Positions 15,975 through 21,209 of a stretch of DNA of 22,419 bases are shown in pieces. The notes beneath the pieces were generated by a model. It was not told the DNA's origin. It saw only the letters and a program-made list of their open reading frames with translations, and did no database searches. Source of the DNA: AA29 sp041481445 (GTDB taxonomy: Bacteria > Acidobacteriota > Vicinamibacteria > Fen-336); NCBI GenBank assembly GCA_041481445.1, contig JBGPBV010000118.1:1-22419 (forward strand), written 5' to 3'. Positions within the stretch are counted from its first letter, which is position 1. Every line of letters begins with the position of its first letter. A program made the position numbers and the translations under genes.

Positions 15975-16016
15975 CCTAACTTCCTGCGGATCTTTGACTT
16001 CGCCGCCCAGTGACCG

Positions 16017-16045
16017 TTGACACTCCGGGCCGTCGAGGCTAGAAT
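16017..16045 (+). promoter_or_regulatory. strong sigma70-type promoter of ilvE-pilT
   Basis: A perfect TTGACA at 16017-16022 and TAGAAT at 16040-16045 are spaced by the ideal 17 bp. The predicted start near 16052 gives a leader of about 44 nt that includes a purine-rich GAGAGGAGAGG ribosome-binding tract before ATG 16096. Confidence 0.82.
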
Positions 16046-16095
16046 CTCCGCCGAGCGCCGAGCGTGTATCCCGGACGAGAGGAGAGGCCGCCTCG

Positions 16096-17067
16096 ATGAC
16101 CTTCCCGAAGTCGGACGTCATCTGGATGAACGGGAAGCTCGTCCCCTGGGACGACGCGAGGATCCACGTGGGCTCGCACGTCGTCCACTACGCCTCGGCG
16201 GTGTTCGAGGGCGTGCGCTGCTACTCCACGCCCGAGGGCCCGGCCGTCTTCCGCCTGGACGCGCACACCGAGCGTCTCTTCAACTCCGCGAAGATCTACC
16301 GGATGGACGTGCCCTACAGCTACGAAGAGATGGCGCGCGCGCAGCTCGACACGATCGCCGCCAACAAGATGGACGCCTGCTACATCCGGCCCCTGATCTA
16401 CCGCGGCTACGGGCAGCTCGGGGTGAACCCGTTCCCCTGCCCGGTCGACGTCGCCATCATGGTCTGGGACTGGGGACGCTACCTCGGCCAGGAAGCGATC
16501 GAGACGGGCGTGGACGTGTGCGTCTCCTCGTGGGCGCGGATCGCTCCGAACACGCTGCCCGCCATGGCCAAGAGCGCCGCCAACTACATGAACTCGCAGC
16601 TCATCAAGATGGAGGCGATCACGCTCGGCTACATCGAGGGCATCGCCCTCGACCCCGAGGGGTACCTGTCGGAAGGCAGCGGCGAGAACCTGTTCCTGGT
16701 CAAGAACGGCACCCTCCTCACGCCGCCGCTGGTGTCGTCCGTCCTGCCGGGCATCACGCGGGACACCGTCCTGCAGCTGGCCCGGCGCCTGCGCATCCCG
16801 GTCCAGGAGGCGCGTCTCCCCCGCGAGATGCTCTACATCGCGGACGAGGTCTTCCTGACCGGCACCGCCGCCGAGATCACGCCCGTGCGCTCGGTGGACA
16901 AGATCACGATCGGCAAGGGCGTGCGCGGGCCGGTGACGGAAGCGCTGCAGAAGGCGTTCTTCGACGTGCTGGAGTGCCGGGTCCCCGACGAGTTCGGCTG
17001 GCTCACCCCCGTCCGCGACGTGACCGCGACGGGCCGGGCGGCTTCCCGCACCTCGACGGCGGGCTGA
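16096..17067 (+). CDS. ilvE: branched-chain amino acid aminotransferase (class IV PLP enzyme)
   Basis: It transfers the amino group between glutamate and the 2-oxo acids of valine, leucine and isoleucine, the last step of their synthesis. Fold-type IV PLP features are clear: WMNGKLVPWDDARIHVGSHV at the N-terminus, FEGVRCY near 37, the Schiff-base lysine K159 in NTLPAMAKSAANY, and E193 in GYLSEGSGENLF, which contacts the PLP ring. The phosphate-binding PGITRDTVL and VFLTGTAAEITPV segments follow. At 323 residues it is slightly longer than E. coli IlvE because of a Ser/Thr/Arg-rich tail after TPVRDV. It starts at ATG 16096 behind a good Shine-Dalgarno and its own strong promoter. pilT begins nine bases after its stop. 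Confidence 0.95.
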   Translation: MTFPKSDVIWMNGKLVPWDDARIHVGSHVVHYASAVFEGVRCYSTPEGPAVFRLDAHTERLFNSAKIYRMDVPYSYEEMARAQLDTIAANKMDACYIRPLIYRGYGQLGVNPFPCPVDVAIMVWDWGRYLGQEAIETGVDVCVSSWARIAPNTLPAMAKSAANYMNSQLIKMEAITLGYIEGIALDPEGYLSEGSGENLFLVKNGTLLTPPLVSSVLPGITRDTVLQLARRLRIPVQEARLPREMLYIADEVFLTGTAAEITPVRSVDKITIGKGVRGPVTEALQKAFFDVLECRVPDEFGWLTPVRDVTATGRAASRTSTAG

Positions 17068-17076
17068 GGGAGAGGC

Positions 17077-18207
17077 ATGCACATAAACGACCTCCTGAAA
17101 ATCGCGTCCGAGCGGAAGGCGTCGGACCTCCACCTCAAGGTGGGCTCGCACCCCGTGCTGCGCATCAACGGCGAGCTCATCCCGCTCGTGGAGACCAAGC
17201 GCCTCATGCAGGAGGACACCATCGCCATGGCGTTCTCCATCATGAGCAACCGCCAGAAGCAGAAGTTCAAGGACAACCTGGAGATCGACATCGCCTATTC
17301 CGTCCCCGGCCTGGGCCGCTTCCGCTGCAACGTCTTCCAGCAGCGCGGCACCGTCGGCCTCGTGCTGCGCGTCATCCCGGTCAAGATCATGACCGTGCGC
17401 GAGCTGGGCCTCCCGACGGTGCTGGAAAAGATCTGCAACGAGCAGCGCGGGCTGATCCTCTGCACGGGCACCACCGGCTCCGGCAAGTCCACCACCCTGG
17501 CCGCGATGGTCGACTTCATCAACGCCCAGCGCACGGAGCACATCATCACGATCGAGGACCCGATCGAGTTCCTCCACCGCGACAAGAAGTCGATCGTGAA
17601 CCAGCGCGAGGTGGAGGTGGACACGCGGAGTTTCGCGGCCGCGCTCCGTTCCGCCCTCCGCCAGGACCCCGACGTGATCCTGGTCGGTGAGATGCGCGAC
17701 TACGAGACGATCGAGACCGCCATCACCGCCGCCGAGACCGGCCACCTGGTGCTCTCCACCCTGCACACCCTGGACGCCACGGAGACGATCAACCGCATCA
17801 TCTCCGTCTTCCCGCCCCACCAGCAGAAGCAGATCCGCCTCCAGCTCTCGGGCGTGCTCAAGGCCGTCATCTCCATGCGCCTCGTCCCGCGCGCGGACGG
17901 CCACGGCCGCGTGCCCGCGGTGGAGGTCATGATCGCGACCCCCTTCATCCGCGACTGCATCATCAACAAGGACAAGACCAAGCTCATCCACGAGGCCATC
18001 GCCGCCGGCGTCTCGCAATACGGCATGCAGACCTTCGACCAGTCCATCTTCCAGCTCTACAAGAAGGAGCTGATCACCTACGACGAGGCCCTGCGCCGCG
18101 CGAGCAACCCGGACGAGTTCAAGCTGAAGATCCAGGGCATCCAGTCGACGTCGGACATGGCCGCGGAAGAGATGGAAAAGACCATGCAGTCGTTCGACAT
18201 GGAGTAG
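17077..18207 (+). CDS. pilT: type IV pilus retraction ATPase PilT
   Basis: Hexameric cytoplasmic ATPase that depolymerises type IV pili and drives twitching motility and DNA uptake. The 376-residue protein has the PAS-like N-terminal domain (1-100, MHINDLLKIASERKASDLHL). Walker A GTTGSGKST is at 131-139, the Asp box TIEDPIEFLH near 168, Walker B ILVGEMRD at 201-208, and the His box TGHLVLSTLHTLDA near 220. The AIRNLIRE-like element is replaced by DCIINKDKTKLIHEAIA, and a C-terminal helix follows with MQTFDQSIFQLYKKELIT. GGGAG after the ilvE stop supplies the ribosome site, so pilT is probably cotranscribed with ilvE, an unusual partner. Bases 18019-18075 recur exactly at 19462-19518. Confidence 0.95.
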   Translation: MHINDLLKIASERKASDLHLKVGSHPVLRINGELIPLVETKRLMQEDTIAMAFSIMSNRQKQKFKDNLEIDIAYSVPGLGRFRCNVFQQRGTVGLVLRVIPVKIMTVRELGLPTVLEKICNEQRGLILCTGTTGSGKSTTLAAMVDFINAQRTEHIITIEDPIEFLHRDKKSIVNQREVEVDTRSFAAALRSALRQDPDVILVGEMRDYETIETAITAAETGHLVLSTLHTLDATETINRIISVFPPHQQKQIRLQLSGVLKAVISMRLVPRADGHGRVPAVEVMIATPFIRDCIINKDKTKLIHEAIAAGVSQYGMQTFDQSIFQLYKKELITYDEALRRASNPDEFKLKIQGIQSTSDMAAEEMEKTMQSFDME

Positions 18208-18211
18208 GCCT

Positions 18212-18244
18212 CGCGCGCCGTGGGCTCGTGACGAGCCCCGCGCG
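18212..18244 (+). terminator. hairpin downstream of pilT
   Basis: GGGCTCG (18222-18228) and CGAGCCC (18232-18238) form a 7-bp stem with a 3-nt loop. CGCGCG at 18212-18217 and 18239-18244 can extend it across a 4-nt bulge. It starts four bases after the pilT stop. There is no T-tract, so termination is likely but not certain. Confidence 0.5.
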
Positions 18245-18324
18245 TGTGTCCGCGGGCCCGGTTCGCTGGCATTCGGCGTCCCCGGGAAAGTGCCGGATTC
18301 GCTCCGGCTCTTCGCGGGAGAGCC

Positions 18325-18585
18325 GTGCGAGTTTCGTTTGCCGACTGCGTCGTCGACTCCGCGACGCGCCAGCTCTTGCGCACCGGGGAGGAGGTGCCGC
18401 CCCCCTCCAAGACGTTCGAGCTCCTGGCCCTCCACGCGCTCTCACGAGCGCACGAGTCGCGGGCCGCAGGATGCCCGCCCCCGGTCGGCTCGCGCCGGGG
18501 GCGGGCCGTGTCTCAGGGCGCGCCCTCCCCTGCTCCCGAGCAGTTGCCGGGCTCGGCGTGCGGGATGGACCGCAGGTACGCATAG
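18325..18585 (+). pseudogene. truncated winged-helix (Trans_reg_C / CadC-type) regulator remnant
   Basis: The frame begins at GTG 18325 after GGAG and reads VRVSFADCVVDSATRQLLRT, then GEEVPPPSKTFELLALHAL. This is the typical start of OmpR/CadC-like winged-helix domains, in which a small beta-sheet precedes the first helix. Homology-like sequence ends near 18440. The remaining codons (SRAHESRAAGCPPP...) run through a GC hairpin and into the antisense end of the cytochrome gene, with no recognition helix and no effector domain. I therefore read it as the first 38 or so codons of a regulator whose remainder was deleted. In related genomes such N-termini often head TolB- or TPR-containing regulators; which one this was cannot be told. 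Confidence 0.6.
18473..18506. terminator. perfect 12-bp hairpin between the convergent regulator remnant and cytochrome gene
   Basis: GCCCGCCCCCGG (18473-18484) and CCGGGGGCGGGC (18495-18506) form a perfect stem with a 10-nt loop, beginning six bases beyond the cytochrome stop on the minus strand. It is well placed as the terminator of the cytochrome gene and could work in both directions, but no T-run follows on either side. Confidence 0.6.
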
Positions 18586-19094
18586 ATGGCCTGGATGTCG
18601 TGGTCCGTCATGTCCTGGAACACCGGCCAGGGCATGACCTGCAGCAGCGGGCCGAACTGGGGATGCGCATGGTCGAAGTCGGTGCCGTGGCGCATGACTT
18701 CCCGGAACTGCGTGAAGGTCAACTCGGCCGGCCTTCCGGTGTCCTCGTCGGGTGTGATGTTGCGCGACGTGAACGGCCCGAACGGCACGCCGCCGGCCAG
18801 ATAGTTCGTGGGGTTGAACTGCTTCGGCTGGCCGCGGTAGGGGTTGTGCCCGGACGCATACGTCGGACACGAGTGGCAGTCGGCGCAGCCGGCGTGGGCG
18901 TTGACGATGTAGCTGCCCAGGCCGACCAGCGCGCGGTTCTTCCCGTGAAGGTCGAGCGGCACGGGAGCGATGGCGAAACCCTGACGTATCCGGCTCTCGT
19001 CCCCGCTCTCGTCGTCGGAAGACACGCTGCGCACGACGAGGCTGGCGCCGAGAGCCACTCCCGCGACGAGAGCAATCACGATCTGCGGTCTCAT
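18513..19094 (-). CDS. exported monohaem c-type cytochrome
   Basis: Predicted periplasmic or membrane-anchored electron carrier, 193 residues. The N-terminus MRPQIVIALVAGVALGASLVV is a signal sequence or anchor. The haem-attachment motif CADCH is at 70-74, within GLGSYIVNAHAGCADCHSC, and the probable axial ligand is Met154 in LLQVMPWPVFQDMTDHD. Family-like segments are YLAGGVPFGPFTSRNITPDE and DIQAIYAYLRSIP. Extra cysteines occur at C76 and near C184. AGGAGG at 19107-19102, seven bases before the ATG, fixes the start. This cytochrome type often accompanies alcohol, sugar or gluconate dehydrogenases, so the GMC oxidoreductase pair about 1.5 kb away is a plausible partner (inference). It is flanked on both sides by gene remnants, suggesting insertion or local rearrangement. 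Confidence 0.88.
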   Translation of the reverse strand: MRPQIVIALVAGVALGASLVVRSVSSDDESGDESRIRQGFAIAPVPLDLHGKNRALVGLGSYIVNAHAGCADCHSCPTYASGHNPYRGQPKQFNPTNYLAGGVPFGPFTSRNITPDEDTGRPAELTFTQFREVMRHGTDFDHAHPQFGPLLQVMPWPVFQDMTDHDIQAIYAYLRSIPHAEPGNCSGAGEGAP

Positions 19095-19139
19095 GATCTT
19101 GCCTCCTCTGAATTGGCTCTTGCTGGGAAGGGATGAGGA

Positions 19140-19169
19140 AGCCTAGATCGCGGGACGAAGGTGCGTCAA
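19140..19169 (-). promoter_or_regulatory. candidate promoter of the cytochrome c gene
   Basis: On the minus strand TTGACG (19169-19164) and TAGGCT (19145-19140) are 18 bp apart. The predicted start near 19133 would leave a leader of about 39 nt carrying the AGGAGG site. The -10 matches only three of six positions, so support is modest. Confidence 0.4.
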
Positions 19170-19256
19170 GACAAATATGCCGCGGCGGAGAGGTCGAAGC
19201 CGCCGAACCCCACGTACCGCCTGAACCGGCGCTGGGCGCCGTAGGAGAACCGCCCA

Positions 19257-19438
19257 ATGGACAGGCAGAAGATCACTCCATTCCTGTGGTTCGACCGGCA
19301 GGCGGAGGAGGCGGCGCGGTTCTACTCGTCGATCTTCCCGAACTCCCGCATCAACGCGGTCACGCGCTACGACGAGGCCGCGTCCAAGGGCTGAAGGACC
19401 GCTTCGGCCTCTCCTGGCAGGTCGTCCCCACCGCCCTG
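19257..19438 (+). pseudogene. PhnB/VOC-family protein remnant with internal deletion and frameshift
   Basis: From ATG 19257 the frame reads MDRQKITPFLWFDRQAEEAA, then RFYSSIFPNSRINAVTRYDE and a stop at 19392-19394. This is the classic N-terminus of PhnB-like glyoxalase/VOC proteins (about 150 residues normally). Immediately after, in the next frame, comes LKDRFGLSWQVVPTAL (19391-19438), which is the C-terminal signature of the same family. The middle, probably 60 or more codons, is missing and the frame is broken at the junction. Homology stops at 19438, where a fragment of pilT begins. A dead gene. Confidence 0.75.
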
Positions 19439-19443
19439 AGCTC

Positions 19444-19518
19444 GCCGCCGGGGTGAGCCAGTACGGCATGCAGACCTTCGACCAGTCCATCTTCCAGCTC
19501 TACAAGAAGGAGCTGATC
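19444..19518 (+). repeat. pilT fragment (second copy of an internal pilT segment)
   Basis: Bases 19462-19518 are identical over 57 nt to 18019-18075 inside pilT. The preceding 18 nt (19444-19461) encode the same AAGVSQ residues as pilT 18001-18018 but with six differences, all synonymous. Homology then stops abruptly on both sides: PhnB remnant to the left, unrelated sequence to the right. The fragment covers pilT residues 309-333 (ending FQLYKKELI). It is most simply a scrap of a diverged pilT paralogue, or a rearrangement or assembly junction. Confidence 0.85.
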
Positions 19519-19560
19519 GATCGTGGCCCCGGCCAGCCCACGCCGCGAGACACTGCGGAC

Positions 19561-20181
19561 TTAGTGCTGATGTCCGCCCGCATGCGGCGCTTCGTGCTCC
19601 GCGTGGGTCACGCCGGTCGTGGCGTCGTTGTGGAGCCGCTCGGCGTAGTGCATGAACTCGACGTATGCAGCCACGTACTCGCGTCCGCGCTCGATGCTCT
19701 CGCTGGCGTGCTTCTTGGCCTCGGCGGCGCGGGCGAAGCGCTCGCGGATCCCGTGCTCGGCTTCGGTTGTTACCATCGCCGCCAGGGCGTCCACCGATCC
19801 CGCCTCCAAGGCTTTGTCTGATGCGGCGATGGCGGGCTCGATCTCGACCCCAGCCGGCTTGAGGCCAGTGTAGGGCGCGCCCTCCCCTTCCCTGTGGATT
19901 CTGACGAGCGTCTCGAAGAAGAAGCGGTCCGCCAGCTCCTGCGCCTCGGGTCCCAGGCCCCGAACGGTGAGGGTGTGCTGGAAGGCCAGGCGGATCTCCG
20001 GTTCCTTGTCGGCTCTCACCCACCTGAGGACCGGAGTGACATCCCCCTTTGCCAGGGCGGCTTGGGCGTCCTTGACCACGGGACCATTCATGGTGTCGCA
20101 GTGGGCAAGAGCCCTCGATGGTAGGAGGGCAAGCAATAGCGCGGCGACCGTGGCGGCCTCGACCAGCGTTCGATTGCTCAT
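19561..20181 (-). CDS. exported DUF6448-like protein with His-rich C-terminus
   Basis: Function unknown. The 206-residue protein has a clear signal peptide (MSNRTLVEAATVAALLLALL, cleavage likely after SRALA), leaving a mature start HCDTMNGPVVKDAQAAL. The body is helical, with VLRWVRADKEPEIRLAF, ELADRFFFETLVRIHREGEG, APYTGLKPAGVEIEPAI and a long charged helix with EYVAAYVEFMHYAERLHND. It ends in HAEHEAPHAGGHQH, a potential metal-binding tail together with the N-terminal His-Cys. I recall a conserved family with this HCDTM start (DUF6448), but the family name is from memory. AGGAG at 20193-20189 supports ATG 20181 over upstream in-frame starts. The stop is TAA. Confidence 0.75.
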   Translation of the reverse strand: MSNRTLVEAATVAALLLALLPSRALAHCDTMNGPVVKDAQAALAKGDVTPVLRWVRADKEPEIRLAFQHTLTVRGLGPEAQELADRFFFETLVRIHREGEGAPYTGLKPAGVEIEPAIAASDKALEAGSVDALAAMVTTEAEHGIRERFARAAEAKKHASESIERGREYVAAYVEFMHYAERLHNDATTGVTHAEHEAPHAGGHQH

Positions 20182-20506
20182 GGAGCGACTCCTTCTCGGT
20201 GCGAGGGATGCGCAGGTTCTGAGGACCTGACTGCCTGCGCCCCAAGATGAAAGACGGGGTGCAGGGACGGTGCGTGGGCACATCCCTCCAATCGCGCAAG
20301 GACGCAAGGGTCATGCCGAGGCGAGGGACAAGCGAGGCCGGAGGGATCGGCGTGGAAGCAATTGAAGCCGCCTGGGATCCGGGCTGAGCGCCGCCGGACC
20401 GCACGGTGCACCCGCAACGGGACGCGCGACAGATGGCGCAAGGCCTGCGGCTCCGCGCGAGGGATCTGCGGGAGGTTCCCGACTCTGAGTCCCCCGCGCT
20501 CCCCAG

Positions 20507-20563
20507 CCACATAACGCAGTCGGGCACAGAACGCCCATTTATGTGGCGCGCCACATGATGGGC
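20507..20563. promoter_or_regulatory. palindromic operator-like cluster (CCACAT / ATGTGG repeats)
   Basis: A perfect 16-bp palindrome, ATGTGGCGCGCCACAT, occupies 20541-20556. It is extended by GCCCAT (20533-20538) and ATGGGC (20558-20563) with a small bulge, giving a 31-nt near-symmetric element. CCACATAA at 20507-20514 also mirrors TTATGTGG at 20539-20546. Three half-sites upstream of a promoter, between divergent genes, suggest a dimeric regulator binding site; a cruciform or hairpin is the alternative. Confidence 0.5.
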
Positions 20564-20609
20564 AACGAGTGAGGCGGCGGGACGGTCGAGCGTCCGCGCG
20601 GAGCCCGCA

Positions 20610-20618
20610 TGCTATCTT
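20610..20618 (+). promoter_or_regulatory. candidate extended -10 of the gluconate-dehydrogenase-like operon
   Basis: TG at 20610-20611, one base, then TATCTT at 20613-20618. The predicted start near 20625 precedes ATG 20652 by about 27 nt. No clear -35 is seen; the palindromic cluster lies 47 bp upstream. Confidence 0.45.
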
Positions 20619-20651
20619 CCCGCGGTACCAAGGATGACGTCGGGGGGAAGC

Positions 20652-21209
20652 ATGAACCGCAAGGAGTTCCTGACGCTCGTCGGCCGCAGCGCCCTCTTCG
20701 CGGCCGCAGCCCCGGCGCTGGAGGCGGTGGGCGACGCCGCGCCGCGCCCGGCGAAGCCGGCACTGGCCCCGGCCCAGAGGACGACACTGGAGGCGCTGGC
20801 CGCCGAGATCATTCCCGCCGCGGAGGGCATGCCGTCGGCGGCCGAGATGGGCGCCGCCGCCTATCTCGAGCGCGCGGCCGCGCGGGACGAGACGGTGGCC
20901 TCGGCGCTGCGCGACGCCTTCGCCTCGATCGAGAAGAGGACGCGGGCCCGCCAGGGACCGGACTTTGCGCGCCTGCCCGCGCCCGCTCGCGTGGCCCTCC
21001 TCCAGGCGATGGAGAAGGACGAGGCCGACCGGTTCCGGGCCGCCCGCGACCTCGTCTACGAGGCGTACTACACGAACCCCCTCGTCTGGCAGCGCCTCGG
21101 CTACGACTTCATCGGCCCCGACAGCTCCGGCCCGCCGCTGGAGCCGTTCGAGGAGGCGCTCCTCGAGCGTGTCCGCGCCCTGCCGCGGCTCTACCGGGCC
21201 GTGCCGTGA
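20652..21209 (+). CDS. gluconate 2-dehydrogenase subunit 3 family protein
   Basis: Small accessory subunit that assembles with a GMC-type FAD dehydrogenase and helps its export and maturation. The 185-residue protein begins with a signal-like MNRKEFLTLVGRSALFAAAA (a Tat-like NRKEFL lacking the strict RR pair). The mature part carries the subunit-3 pattern LEALAAEIIPAAEGMPSAAE, GAAAYLERAA and LLQAMEKDEADRFRAARDLV, then EAYYTNPLVWQRLGYD near the end. I place the start at ATG 20652 behind GGGGGGAAG. An ATG at 20634 in the same frame would add MTSGGS before the signal peptide and is less likely. The stop overlaps the GTG of the next gene by four bases, so the subunits are coupled. Confidence 0.85.
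   Translation: MNRKEFLTLVGRSALFAAAAPALEAVGDAAPRPAKPALAPAQRTTLEALAAEIIPAAEGMPSAAEMGAAAYLERAAARDETVASALRDAFASIEKRTRARQGPDFARLPAPARVALLQAMEKDEADRFRAARDLVYEAYYTNPLVWQRLGYDFIGPDSSGPPLEPFEEALLERVRALPRLYRAVP

Larger units (their letters stand above)
20182..20651. other. 470-bp divergent intergenic region, no gene recognised
   Basis: This region separates the minus-strand DUF6448-like gene from the plus-strand oxidoreductase operon. I see no convincing protein or RNA gene. It contains an imperfect 17-bp palindrome (20213-20229, CAGGT..ACCTG ends), the long inverted repeat at 20533-20563, a CCACATAA/TTATGTGG pair and an extended -10 near 20610. The minus-strand promoter was not found. Confidence 0.6.

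Noticed and set aside
16039..18435. 798-codon minus-strand frame opposite ilvE and pilT
   Set aside because: Low-complexity His/Val/Asp/Leu-rich translation that is the reverse image of two clear genes.
18228..19136. 302-codon plus-strand frame across the cytochrome gene
   Set aside because: Antisense to a cytochrome with signal peptide, CxxCH and a good ribosome site; the translation has no coherent domain.
20178..20538. Minus-strand frames in the intergenic region upstream of the DUF6448-like gene
   Set aside because: Pro/Arg/Ala-rich with no motif. The DUF6448-like start at 20181 has a good ribosome site, and the region carries operator-like elements instead.
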